Positions 45,670 to 54,770 of a DNA stretch of 64,000 nt are shown here, piece after piece (position 1 is the stretch's first letter; every line of letters starts with the position of its first letter). The translations under genes and the position numbers were made by a program. Below the pieces are notes generated by a model that saw only the letters and a list, made by a program, of their open reading frames with translations, was not told where the DNA came from and did not search any database. This DNA comes from Sphingobacteriia bacterium (GTDB lineage: Bacteria; Bacteroidota; Bacteroidia; Bacteroidales; UBA7960), in the NCBI GenBank assembly GCA_011390785.1, contig JAABRR010000001.1, positions 124,001-188,000 on the forward strand. Direction: 5' to 3'.

Positions 45670-45784
45670 AGCCGGAGAAACGGCCATTTCTCCGGCTCAA
45701 AGTTTAAATAAACTATTCAGAATTTGAAATTAACACCCGGATTGCAGGTACCAATTAGTCATTGCACCTACTCCGGTTTTTTTT
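45670..45784 (+). promoter_or_regulatory. Leader with tandem hairpins and intrinsic terminator, possible attenuator of susC
   Basis: Hairpin 1 has a perfect 11-bp stem (AGCCGGAGAAA 45670-45680 with TTTCTCCGGCT 45687-45697) and a 6-base loop. Hairpin 2 pairs CCGGA (45737-45741) with TCCGG (45772-45776) and AGGT (45746-45749) with ACCT (45766-45769), followed by eight T (45777-45784), as in an intrinsic terminator. The ATG of susC comes 25 bases later. The CCGGAG arm of hairpin 1 can also pair with CTCCGG of hairpin 2, so the two states can exclude each other. This is the layout of a transcription attenuator or riboswitch-like leader. No known riboswitch class is recognised. Confidence 0.6.
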
Positions 45785-45809
45785 ACTCAAAAACTAAACA
45801 AACAAATTT

Positions 45810-48800
45810 ATGAAAAAAAAGTCTACCCCGCACTCTTTCCTGAGAAAGATTAACCCTCATGGATTAGGACGGTTATTTCCAACCATGATTTTGCTGCTAC
45901 TGATGGGGGTTAATTTCAGTTATGCAACAAAGCAAATTGACAGTAACTCTTTACCAGTAACCGGCCAGGTAACTGATGCCGAAACGGGCGAAACCCTGCC
46001 TGGCGTAAACGTTATTATTGAAGGCACAACTATTGGAACCACCACTACCATTGATGGCACCTATGAAATTGAGATCTCAGATAGTGAAAACATCTCGATC
46101 ATTTTTTCATTTCTGGGCTATGAGGCGCAAACTGTAGCAGTTGATGGCCGCACAATTATAAACATCGCACTTGAGCCAGACAACCGACAGTTAGATGAAG
46201 TTGTGGTGGTGGGTTATGGCACCCAAAAACGTGTAAATCTTTCGGGAGCAGTTGACCAGATAAGGATGGAAGACATACAGCGCAGACCACTTTCTTCACT
46301 TTCACAAGGGTTACAGGGTGTGATCCCCAACCTGAACATCGATTTCAATGAAGGTTCGCCCGGTGCTGAGCCTACAGTAAACATAAGGGGTTTTACCAGT
46401 ATTAACGAAGGAGAACCCCTTATTTTGATTGACGGAATCCCATCAAGTACCCGTGAAATGACACGACTGGAACCTCAGGATGTAGAAAGCATTTCTGTAT
46501 TGAAAGATGCAGCATCAGCAGCCATTTACGGTGCACGTGCATCCTTTGGTGTTATTCTTATTCAAACCAAACAGGGCAGCCGTGAGGGGATGAATATCAA
46601 CTATACTTCCCGTGCTTCGTGGGACAGGCCAACCGTATTGCCCAATAAGACCACCGATCCCTACATTTACATGCGGCTTCAGGATATTTCGGCTAGTAAC
46701 ACACCCTGGAATTATATCTCATTCTCTGATGATGAATACCTATGGGCAAAACAGCGTTCCGAAAACCCTTCTGCAACACCAGCCGTGCGCGAAGACCCTA
46801 ACAATCCCGGAACATGGCAATATATGGGTGACCGCGACTGGATCAACTATTTCCTGTCAGATTTTGGATTTTCTACCAATCATACCCTTAGTCTTGATGG
46901 CCGTAATGAAAAAACAAGTTATTATCTATCCGGATCATACGACCGCCAGGATGGGGCACTGCAAATTGCTGATGACCGATTTGAAAGACTCAGCATGCGG
47001 AGCAGGGTAAGCTATCAACCCTATACCTGGTTGCAAATAGGAAATAATACGGTTATCAACCTGAGTGACAGGGTAATGCCTTCGCGCTGGTCGTGGGGAT
47101 CAAATGCCATGGCGGCATTCTATGAACATGCTCCCATGGCGTGGGATGTAAATCCTGATGGCACCTGGGCCAACACCACAGTAGGTCACCAGGCCGCCCA
47201 ATTAACCCAAGGGGGTGATCTTATTGATGGCAGACAGGCATTTCAAACCACATTCAACCTTGTTGCACCCATTATTGCAAATTTCCTGACTTTCAACGCC
47301 GATTATACACTGCGCAAAGAGCTGAGAAATTACAACTACGATTACAAGAAATACCAGATAGGACACGGTCCCGACGACATAAGAGAACATGGGTCAACTT
47401 CGGTTTACCGAAACCGAACCACTTATGATTACAATGTATTTAACGTTTATGGAAACCTGTCTCTACCCATGGGCCGTCATAATATATCGTCAGTAGTGGG
47501 TTTTAACCAGGAATACAGCAAAGATTATGCTGTTATAACAAGTATTGCCAATGTGATCTCTTCAGAACTACCATCGCTTTCACTTTCTACCGGCGACCCC
47601 AATACCAGCGACAGCTACTACGACTGGGTTATCCGGGGGGCATTCTTCCGATTGAATTACATGTTCGACAATAAATACATTGTAGAATTCAATGGCAGAT
47701 ATGACGGTTCATCGCGCTTTCCTGCAGAAAACAGGTTTGGGTTTTTCCCATCTGCTTCACTGGCATGGCGCCTGGATCAGGAAGCCTTTTTGCAGGGTTT
47801 CGAATGGCTGGATATGCTAAAGATACGTGGTTCATACGGTGCACTGGGCAACCAATCGGTAGCAGCTTACGGTTATATTCCCGTTATGTCACCAGGTCGC
47901 TCAGGTTATCTTATCGGAGATTCGCGTCCATTGGCCATTTCATCACCCGGACTGGTTTCACCTGACTATACCTGGGAAAGGGTAAATACACAAAACATAG
48001 GGTTTGATATCGATTTGTTTGGAAGCCGTATTAGCGCCAGTTTCGACGGGTACACACGCCAAACGTTGGGAATGTTAACCCTTGGTAAAGAATTGCCTGC
48101 TGTTTTGGGTGCTTCTGAACCGCTCGAAAACGCTGCTGACCTGGAAACAAAAGGGTGGGAAATGACCCTTGCCTATCGCGATGCCGTTCAGTTGGCCGGA
48201 AAACCTTTCGGATTCCGCACCCGTTTTATTCTGGCCGACAGCCGCTCTTTCATAACCAGCTTTGACAACCCCGACAAAACACTGAACCAATACTATGAAG
48301 GGATGGAGATAGGTGAAATATGGGGTTTTGAGTTTGATGGATTATTCCAAAATGAAGAAGAAATTGCCCAATTAGATCAATCCAATATTATTCCCTGGGG
48401 AGCGCTTTCTATTGTTCCCGGCTGGCCAAAATTTGTCGATCAGAATGGTGATGGTGCAATTTTGCAGGGTTTTACTGTTGACAATCCGGAAGACCTGAAA
48501 ATCATTGGCAATTCACAAGCCCGCTACCGTTTTGGCTTTAGCTTCGATTTCGATTTCTACAATTTTGATTTTAGCGCCTTTTTGCAGGGGGTTTTCAAAC
48601 GCGACTACTATCCACGCCATTATCTGTACTGGAGTTATTTCCAGCAGCCCTACCAGGGTGGATATATTCATGCCTTCGATTTTTACCGCCCCAACAATGA
48701 CAACGATGTTCTCATGGCTCAACATTCACAATCCTATATTGATGCCGGGCTTGCAAATGCCAATACCGATGCTAAATTCCCCATCATGCAGGCATGGCTG

Positions 48801-49085
48801 GCTGACAATAGGGAGCCAGGAATCGGCAGCATCCCCAACACAGGATATATGCTCAACGGTGCATACCTGAGATTAAAGAACATCACTCTTGGTTATACCT
48901 TGCCCAGACAATTCACCCAACGCTTTGGGGTGCAAAACCTGAGATTATTCGTAAGTGGTGAAAACCTGTATGAATGGTCGGAGCTGAAACAATTCTTTGA
49001 CCCCGAAGCAGTTACCGACAATGGTCTTGGTTACCGGTATCCGTTCCAGAGAAGATACTCTGCCGGCATAAACCTGGGTTTTTAA
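45810..49085 (+). CDS. SusC/RagA-like TonB-dependent transporter (second locus)
   Basis: 1091 residues. A long basic n-region and hydrophobic stretch (FPTMILLLLMGVNFSYA) precede the carboxypeptidase-regulatory-like domain (about 50-130: VTGQVTDAETGETLPGVNVI). The TonB-box region LDEVVVVGYGTQKR leads into the plug (LSQGLQGVIPNLNIDFNEGS, LEPQDVESISVLKDAASAAIYG) and the barrel ends RRYSAGINLGF. There is no STN domain and no sigma/anti-sigma pair nearby, so regulation may rest on the leader described at 45670-45784. It is followed by a SusD-like gene and two phosphoesterases, which suggests import of a phosphate-containing compound (inference). Confidence 0.95.
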   Translation: MKKKSTPHSFLRKINPHGLGRLFPTMILLLLMGVNFSYATKQIDSNSLPVTGQVTDAETGETLPGVNVIIEGTTIGTTTTIDGTYEIEISDSENISIIFSFLGYEAQTVAVDGRTIINIALEPDNRQLDEVVVVGYGTQKRVNLSGAVDQIRMEDIQRRPLSSLSQGLQGVIPNLNIDFNEGSPGAEPTVNIRGFTSINEGEPLILIDGIPSSTREMTRLEPQDVESISVLKDAASAAIYGARASFGVILIQTKQGSREGMNINYTSRASWDRPTVLPNKTTDPYIYMRLQDISASNTPWNYISFSDDEYLWAKQRSENPSATPAVREDPNNPGTWQYMGDRDWINYFLSDFGFSTNHTLSLDGRNEKTSYYLSGSYDRQDGALQIADDRFERLSMRSRVSYQPYTWLQIGNNTVINLSDRVMPSRWSWGSNAMAAFYEHAPMAWDVNPDGTWANTTVGHQAAQLTQGGDLIDGRQAFQTTFNLVAPIIANFLTFNADYTLRKELRNYNYDYKKYQIGHGPDDIREHGSTSVYRNRTTYDYNVFNVYGNLSLPMGRHNISSVVGFNQEYSKDYAVITSIANVISSELPSLSLSTGDPNTSDSYYDWVIRGAFFRLNYMFDNKYIVEFNGRYDGSSRFPAENRFGFFPSASLAWRLDQEAFLQGFEWLDMLKIRGSYGALGNQSVAAYGYIPVMSPGRSGYLIGDSRPLAISSPGLVSPDYTWERVNTQNIGFDIDLFGSRISASFDGYTRQTLGMLTLGKELPAVLGASEPLENAADLETKGWEMTLAYRDAVQLAGKPFGFRTRFILADSRSFITSFDNPDKTLNQYYEGMEIGEIWGFEFDGLFQNEEEIAQLDQSNIIPWGALSIVPGWPKFVDQNGDGAILQGFTVDNPEDLKIIGNSQARYRFGFSFDFDFYNFDFSAFLQGVFKRDYYPRHYLYWSYFQQPYQGGYIHAFDFYRPNNDNDVLMAQHSQSYIDAGLANANTDAKFPIMQAWLADNREPGIGSIPNTGYMLNGAYLRLKNITLGYTLPRQFTQRFGVQNLRLFVSGENLYEWSELKQFFDPEAVTDNGLGYRYPFQRRYSAGINLGF

Positions 49086-49234
49086 CCTTTAGGCCTTATG
49101 TTCATCTATTCAATATGACAATCAATAATTGAAAAAAAATAAATACAATGAAACTTATATGAGCCCTGGTCTCAAAAAAGAATTAATAAGATTATTCATG
49201 TAAGTTCCATCTGACCAATAACTTAAAAAATTTT

Positions 49235-51055
49235 ATGCAGATGAAAAAAATAATGATTATTGCCTTTGCGTCACTTTTTCTTATGACCTTTCAGGCATGC
49301 AATGATGACTTTATGGATCGCTTTCCTCAAACCGAAATTGGCAGGGAAAACTTCTTCAATACCCGTGAAGACCTCCAGATTTACATCAACAGTCTCATAA
49401 ATTGGGAAAACTTCGGATGGTCATCCGGGATTTTCATAGAGGCCTCAGATGATGCGCACTCAACCGGGAATATAGAATTCCGTACCATCATGCAACAACC
49501 GGCATCTTCAGCTACCATAAGCGGTGGCTGGAACTGGGGAAGACTACGCAGCATCAATTTTTTCCTTGAAAACTTTGAAAAAGCCAGTATTCCTGAAAGT
49601 GATCTCAATCATTTTGAAGGGGTGGCAAGGTTTCACCGGGCCAGGTTTTATATGGATATGGTTAGACGATTTGGAGATGTGCCCTGGTACGACAAAGTCC
49701 TCTCCACAGATGATGCTGATTTGTTTAAACCCCGAGATCCGCGTAGCTTGGTTATCGAAAAGGTGTTTGAAGATTTCGAATTTGCAGCTCAACATGTAAA
49801 CAATAGTGGCCAGGTAGGTGAAGTAACAAGTTGGGTAGTTAAAGCATACATCGTCCGCGAAGCGCTATATGAAGGCACTTTTCGCAAATACCATGATTAT
49901 CTGGGGCTTCCCTGGCAACCTTTTGTTGAAATGGCCAGAGACTATGCACAGGACATAATGCAGAATGGCGGTTATACACTACATAACACAGGCAATCCAC
50001 AACAAGATTATGCAGCTCTTTTTGCCAACACCAACCTTGTGGGTAACCCCGAAGTGATTGTTCTTAACCGTAGCATAGAAGGAGAACGCAATGCAGCCTG
50101 GCCACCCACCGTTTTTGGCGGCTACGAGCAATCGCCAACCCGCGACCTGGTTCAGGCTTACTTAATGGCTGATGGATCTTTCTATTCTGCACAGGAAAAC
50201 TGGGAAACATTCACATTTGTTGAAGAATTTCAGAATCGTGACCCCCGTATGTATCAAACCCTGGCTTACCCCGGATGGATTATTTACAATACCGGCACCT
50301 ATGCTGCAGGCGAGGCTGGTGAACCCTATATCCAACAGTTCAACAAAAATTTTACCGGCTATCATGCCATAAAATATTTTGTGAATAATCCTGATCCTAT
50401 AGTACATAACAGTATTGATATCCCTGTTTTTCGCTATGCAGAAATATTGCTCACTTACGCTGAAGCAAAAGCAGAACTGGCAGAACTCACACAAACAGAT
50501 CTTGATGTAAGCTTAAACCTGGTAAGACAACGGGCCGGAATGCCTGCTCTTACATTGAATCCTCAGGTTGATCCTATACAACAGGCAAGATACCCGGGTA
50601 TTGAGTCATCTACTACCCAATGGCGCGAACTGCTTGAAATACGTCGTGAACGCAGAGTGGAACTCACACACGAAAGCAGAAGATTTACCGATATAATGAG
50701 ATACAAGGCAGGAAAAATATTGGAAAAGAAACCAGAAGGATTGTATTTCCCATCTTTGGGCAACTACGATCTTAGCGGTGATGGACATGCAGATGTGAAA
50801 CTCATTGGCCAGAGTGATGTGATTCCCGCATTTGATGACCGCGAAAAAAATGAATTGGGCGTAACACTGGTTTATTACCGCACCGGCCCTTTAAATTCAG
50901 ATGCAACGGTTTACCTTGAAAACGATACAAGCGGCTCCATTGAAGTGATTGCAAGTATGGGTACCTTTGAAGACCCTAAGCACTATTACCGGCCTATTCC
51001 TCAGCAACATGTGGTGGTTAACCCACAATTGAAGCAGATATATGGCTGGGAATAG
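49235..51055 (+). CDS. SusD/RagB-like outer-membrane lipoprotein (second locus)
   Basis: 606 residues. The start may be 49235 or two codons later (49241); both give a lipoprotein signal ending MTFQAC followed by NDDFMDRFPQTEIG, the classic SusD N-terminal region. Later family marks include FLENFEKASIPESDLNHFEG-type helices, ARFHRARFYMDMVRRFGDVPW, YAEILLTYAEAKAEL and LLEIRRERRVELTHESRRFTDIMRY. It is longer than the first SusD here (495), belonging to the main RagB/SusD group rather than SusD_2. It lies 149 bases after susC and should cap that barrel. Confidence 0.95.
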   Translation: MQMKKIMIIAFASLFLMTFQACNDDFMDRFPQTEIGRENFFNTREDLQIYINSLINWENFGWSSGIFIEASDDAHSTGNIEFRTIMQQPASSATISGGWNWGRLRSINFFLENFEKASIPESDLNHFEGVARFHRARFYMDMVRRFGDVPWYDKVLSTDDADLFKPRDPRSLVIEKVFEDFEFAAQHVNNSGQVGEVTSWVVKAYIVREALYEGTFRKYHDYLGLPWQPFVEMARDYAQDIMQNGGYTLHNTGNPQQDYAALFANTNLVGNPEVIVLNRSIEGERNAAWPPTVFGGYEQSPTRDLVQAYLMADGSFYSAQENWETFTFVEEFQNRDPRMYQTLAYPGWIIYNTGTYAAGEAGEPYIQQFNKNFTGYHAIKYFVNNPDPIVHNSIDIPVFRYAEILLTYAEAKAELAELTQTDLDVSLNLVRQRAGMPALTLNPQVDPIQQARYPGIESSTTQWRELLEIRRERRVELTHESRRFTDIMRYKAGKILEKKPEGLYFPSLGNYDLSGDGHADVKLIGQSDVIPAFDDREKNELGVTLVYYRTGPLNSDATVYLENDTSGSIEVIASMGTFEDPKHYYRPIPQQHVVVNPQLKQIYGWE

Positions 51056-51179
51056 ATTTTGGCACAAATAAAATTCAAAGATGCTTATAAATCTTTATAT
51101 TTAAATGTCCTTACGGAAGATCAGAGTTAATTTATTCTCTGATCTTCTGATTTTATCAGGCAAACAAAAAACAAAACCC

Positions 51180-52088
51180 ATGAACAGAAAACTGAAAAGA
51201 ATAACAATAACCATGGCACTTATGGCTGGTATATTGGCCTGTAACAACCCCGAAACAACTCAAAGAGTCGAAGCAGAGGACAAACCTTCTGCTGATAGTT
51301 TCTCCTTCGTGTTCATTACCGATCTCCATTTAAATAATCATCGCCCTGAATCATTTGATGCTTTCGTACAGGCAGTTGACATTGCCGTAGTAGCAAATGT
51401 AGATTTTATCATAACAGGAGGCGACAACGTGGATGTTGATGGCATGGGAAGCGAAAGAATGGACGAAGCACGGTCACTTTTCCAAAAATATAAAGAAACA
51501 ATCGATGCAACCGGCGCTATTGTTAAGCTCACCATCGGAAATCATGACCGCTACTGGCATTCTGAAAAAGCTCAGGAAACCCATGGTTCAGAATTGTTTA
51601 CCGAGTTCTTTGGCGAAACCTATTATTCCTGGGATCACAAAGGGGTAAGGTTTATACACATAAACACTGCTGAAGTATGTGATGGGAGTTATTGCATCTC
51701 TGATTTGCAAAGGCAATGGTTTCAACAAACTCTGGATCAAACTCCCAAAACTCAACCCCTTGTAATAATAGCCCACGTGCCATTTCTTTCACTCTACTAT
51801 CCCGCACTGGAAGGATATTATACACATACCGATGTATTTTCAGGATTTAAAGACGTTTGGGATATGTTTGCTGCACACAACATACAACTTGTTCTTCAGG
51901 GGCACATGCATTTATTCGAAGAAATAAACGTATTGGGAACTCAGTTCATTACCGGAGGAGCCCTATCGGCCAATTGGTGGGGTGGCAGTTTTTATGGCAC
52001 CGAAGAAGGTTTTGTGATGGTTAACTGGGACGGAACCGAAATGAGTTGGGAATACGTTGATATTGGCTGGGAAGCGGAAAAAAGGTAA
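51180..52088 (+). CDS. Calcineurin-like metallophosphoesterase lipoprotein
   Basis: 302 residues from the ATG at 51180, which gives a lipoprotein signal ending GILAC (C21). All metallophosphoesterase blocks are present: TDLHL (D48, H50), GGDNVD (D82), IGNHDRYWH, VIIAHVPF and VLQGHMHL. It should hydrolyse phosphomono- or diesters using a two-metal centre, outside the cytoplasm, held by a lipid anchor. It lies 125 bases after susD and 67 before the PHP-domain gene, in one unit. The substrate is not predictable from the motifs, which occur in enzymes acting on nucleotides, glycerophosphodiesters and other esters. Confidence 0.93.
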   Translation: MNRKLKRITITMALMAGILACNNPETTQRVEAEDKPSADSFSFVFITDLHLNNHRPESFDAFVQAVDIAVVANVDFIITGGDNVDVDGMGSERMDEARSLFQKYKETIDATGAIVKLTIGNHDRYWHSEKAQETHGSELFTEFFGETYYSWDHKGVRFIHINTAEVCDGSYCISDLQRQWFQQTLDQTPKTQPLVIIAHVPFLSLYYPALEGYYTHTDVFSGFKDVWDMFAAHNIQLVLQGHMHLFEEINVLGTQFITGGALSANWWGGSFYGTEEGFVMVNWDGTEMSWEYVDIGWEAEKR

Positions 52089-52155
52089 ATCAGGCAAACT
52101 ACCGCGTTTAATCCATAATGAATTGAATTTAGAACTTTTAAAATTGACCATAAAA

Positions 52156-53280
52156 ATGAAAAATCTTTATCTATTTGGCCTTTTAACATTTCTCGTGGCG
52201 GGCTCTTTTGCTCAAAATCCAAACAGGGTAAAAGAACCCACTATGCTTAACAACCCCACAAGAAGAGAAATTCTGCTTCCTGAAATACCGGGCTACGAAA
52301 TCATAAAAAGCGATTTTCATATGCATACGGTTTTTTCTGATGGACACGTTTGGCCAACCATAAGAGTGGAAGAAGCCTATTATGAAGGGTTGGATGCCAT
52401 TGCCATTACTGAGCATATTGAATACCGTCCTCATCGCGAACTGGTAAAAGGCGATCATAACAGTGCCTGGGAAATTGCCAAACCCAGGGCTGATCAGCTC
52501 AATATTATGTTGGTAAAGGCAGGAGAAATATCCCGATCAATGCCTCCGGGACATATTATAGCCCTGTTTATTGATGATGCCAACAAACTCGAGACACCCG
52601 AATACATGGATGCCCTTAGGGAAGCCCGCAGTCAGGGAGCGTTCATTTTTTGGGCTCATCCCGGCTGGGATGCCCAGCAACCCGACACTACAATGTGGTG
52701 GGAACAGCACCAGCAAATGCTCGACAATGATCTGCTTCATGGGCTGGAAGTTTTCAACTGGGATGAATGGTACCCGATTTCCATGGGATGGGCCAAAGAC
52801 AAAAACCTTACCTGGCTTGCTAATTCTGATATTCACATTGTAGCATCGCACCGGTTCAATCTTCAGGAATATTTCCGGCCCATGAATCTTGTACTGGCAC
52901 GCGAAAGAACCATGGAATCTTTAAAAGAAGCAATGTTTGCCAATCAGTCTGTAGCGTTTTTTCTGGATAATCTGGCCGGTACGGAAGAGTTGCTGCAAAA
53001 ATTATTTCAACATTCTGTAGAAGTGAGCAAACCATTCTTTACCGCCGAAAACGGTAACCGATTGGTAGAACTTAAAAACAAAACAGATCTTACCTTCAAA
53101 CTTGAAAATACAGAATCAGGAAATGGAGCCACTCAAAAACTGAATATACTTCCCAGAAGTTCGGTTATTATGACAATCCCACCATCCGAAAATGGGGAAA
53201 GGGTTCTGATTTATAAAGGAACCAACCTGCATACGGGTATGTATGAGAATGCTTCGATTCAAATTCGTATTGAGCCGTAA
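52156..53280 (+). CDS. Secreted PHP-domain phosphoesterase
   Basis: 374 residues from the ATG at 52156; the longer frame overlaps the previous gene. Signal peptide MKNLYLFGLLTFLVAGSFAQ. The PHP metal motifs are KSDFHMHTVFSDG (H55, H57), AIAITEHIEYRPH (E86, H87), LVKAGEISR, FIFWAHPGWD and LANSDIH. A C-terminal beta-sandwich (about 275-374) follows. Secreted PHP enzymes of this kind include phosphodiesterases. Together with the metallophosphoesterase just upstream, the pair could strip a diester to a monoester and then to phosphate, in either order. It ends the transcription unit ahead of a likely terminator. Confidence 0.9.
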   Translation: MKNLYLFGLLTFLVAGSFAQNPNRVKEPTMLNNPTRREILLPEIPGYEIIKSDFHMHTVFSDGHVWPTIRVEEAYYEGLDAIAITEHIEYRPHRELVKGDHNSAWEIAKPRADQLNIMLVKAGEISRSMPPGHIIALFIDDANKLETPEYMDALREARSQGAFIFWAHPGWDAQQPDTTMWWEQHQQMLDNDLLHGLEVFNWDEWYPISMGWAKDKNLTWLANSDIHIVASHRFNLQEYFRPMNLVLARERTMESLKEAMFANQSVAFFLDNLAGTEELLQKLFQHSVEVSKPFFTAENGNRLVELKNKTDLTFKLENTESGNGATQKLNILPRSSVIMTIPPSENGERVLIYKGTNLHTGMYENASIQIRIEP

Positions 53281-53302
53281 TGGAATTAAAAAACCAACTG
53301 AT

Positions 53303-53348
53303 CATAACCCCTAATCGTATAATTTAAATGGTTATGGGGGTATTTTTT
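53303..53348 (+). terminator. Likely terminator after the phosphoesterase sus operon
   Basis: CATAACC (53303-53309) can pair with GGTTATG (53330-53336), followed by GGGG and a run of six T (53343-53348). An alternative pairing of CCCC with GGGG would bring the stem closer to the T-run. It lies 22 bases after the PHP gene stop. Confidence 0.45.
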
Positions 53349-53454
53349 ATATTCAACAAGCATTTAATTATGTAATTTTTTAACTTTATGGCAAGTTTTA
53401 ACACTCTATAAATGAGCTCATTTAAACAAATTTAACTTTTAAATAACCGGTATT

Positions 53455-53865
53455 ATGACCAACGATGCACGAAAACTAAGCGGTATTATTTTGTTAACAG
53501 TGCCAACGATCATTTATGGTGGGTACTTTTTGTTATCGATCTTAAGTGGTAAGATGGATCATCTGGGGCTAACTGACTTCCAAAAGGCAATGTTTCGGGC
53601 AGGCCATGCTCATGCAGGTGTTCTTGTGATTCTATCCCTGATTGTGCAGGTGCTTGCTGACCATGCAAACCTGTCTAAAACATGGAAATGGATATCGAGA
53701 CTCTTGTTCCCAATCTCGGCCATTTTGGTTAGTGGTGGTTTTTTCGCTTCTGCTGCAGGCAATAATATTACCGAGCCCACACCCATGATCTTTATCCTCT
53801 ATTCCGGAATATTTACACTGGTGGCAGGATTACTGGTTCTTGGTATTGGGCTTATAAATAATTAA
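53455..53865 (+). CDS. Four-helix membrane protein of unknown function
   Basis: 136 residues with four predicted membrane helices (about 9-29, 47-65, 78-98, 109-132). The motif FRAGHAHAGVLVILSL places two histidines at the start of the second helix, and ASAAGNNITEPTPM lies in the loop before the last. I recognise no family with a known role. It is 37 bases upstream of another small membrane protein on the same strand, suggesting a pair. Confidence 0.75.
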   Translation: MTNDARKLSGIILLTVPTIIYGGYFLLSILSGKMDHLGLTDFQKAMFRAGHAHAGVLVILSLIVQVLADHANLSKTWKWISRLLFPISAILVSGGFFASAAGNNITEPTPMIFILYSGIFTLVAGLLVLGIGLINN

Positions 53866-53902
53866 ACCTGATTTTTTATTATCAAATCCAAAAATACAAA
53901 TT

Positions 53903-54289
53903 ATGAAATTTCTCAAAAAAACCATTCTGCCGATCCTGCTTGCATCCATTTGGATCAGCGTTTCAGAGTTCGCCCGCAATGAGTTCCTTGTAAAGCATTA
54001 CTGGACCAATCATTATGAAGGCCTGGGCCTTACCTTCCCTTCGGAACCTGTTAATGGCGCCGTGTGGGGTCTTTGGTCGTTGCTTTTTGCCATAGCCATA
54101 TTTGTTATCTCACGGAAATTCAGCCTATTGCAAACTACCTTTCTCTCATGGTTTGTGGGTTTTGTACTGATGTGGGTAGTTGTATGGAACATGGCTGTAT
54201 TTCCTGTTGAAATTCTGGTTTACGCACTTCCCTTAAGTCTGCTCGAAGCCTGGCTGGCAACAGTCATTATCAAACACTTTTCTCGCTGA
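53903..54289 (+). CDS. Small membrane protein of unknown function
   Basis: 128 residues with about four membrane helices (7-24, 50-68, 76-95, 101-123). Notable stretches are ISVSEFARNEFLVKHYWTNH after the first helix, FPSEPVNGAVWGLWSLLF, and WVVVWNMAVFPVEILVYALP. No known family was recognised. It follows the other small membrane protein by 37 bases, so both are likely co-transcribed. Confidence 0.75.
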   Translation: MKFLKKTILPILLASIWISVSEFARNEFLVKHYWTNHYEGLGLTFPSEPVNGAVWGLWSLLFAIAIFVISRKFSLLQTTFLSWFVGFVLMWVVVWNMAVFPVEILVYALPLSLLEAWLATVIIKHFSR

Positions 54290-54347
54290 TATACTGCCGG
54301 TTAGGCACCTATTCCTGTAAGAAGAATAAGGAACACAAAGATTTTTT

Positions 54348-54617
54348 TCAGTACCTTAATGCCATCTTTATAGTAGAGTTTTCAAGCTAAGGAGGTGGCA
54401 TTTCTGTATCAATTTTTGTTCTTATAATTGTTTGAATATCAAAAGTCTTCTAATCAACTATTCCTGAGATCTTCCTGATCAATTCAGTTTCTTCAGCACG
54501 ATAAAGTATTCCATCTTTCCGGAATTTTTCATAAAACCACTGCTCCGGGTCTGATCCATCTTAATCAACATCATCCCCAGACATACTTGGAATGGCTGCT
54601 TCCACAATTTCAATAAA
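54348..54617 (-). pseudogene. Degenerate reading frame of unknown origin
   Basis: On the minus strand one frame reads as protein-like sequence broken by three stops: a first piece ends SGDDVD, the second contains DGSDPEQWFYEKFRKDGILY and AEETELIRKISGIVD, and two short pieces follow (IIRTKIDTEMPPP, NSTIKMALRY). There is no start codon upstream of the first piece. The even continuation of the frame past each stop suggests a decayed gene rather than chance. The family is not recognised. It fills most of the 481-base gap between the small membrane protein and the TonB receptor. Confidence 0.4.
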
Positions 54618-54654
54618 TTAAGGTACAATTAACATGAGCAGTCTATCATATTGT

Positions 54655-54662
54655 TAAATTTG
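54655..54662 (+). promoter_or_regulatory. Possible -7 element for the TonB receptor operon
   Basis: TAAATTTG matches TAnnTTTG. It lies about 109 bases upstream of the receptor ATG at 54771, and a 6-bp hairpin (GGTGTT 54662-54667 with AACACC 54677-54682) follows at once. No good -33 box is seen. Confidence 0.35.
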
Positions 54663-54770
54663 GTGTTTATTACTTTAACACCCAAACCACTGACAAACAG
54701 TTATATATTTAATTATATTAAGATATTTTTTCATAACTGATTTTTTGTGCAAACGCCAACCTTGCCAATC

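Noticed and set aside
45670-45697. Simple terminator of the lipoprotein gene or an upstream transcript
   Set aside because: The hairpin has no T-run on either side and lies downstream of a -7 box for susC, so it is better read as part of the susC leader.
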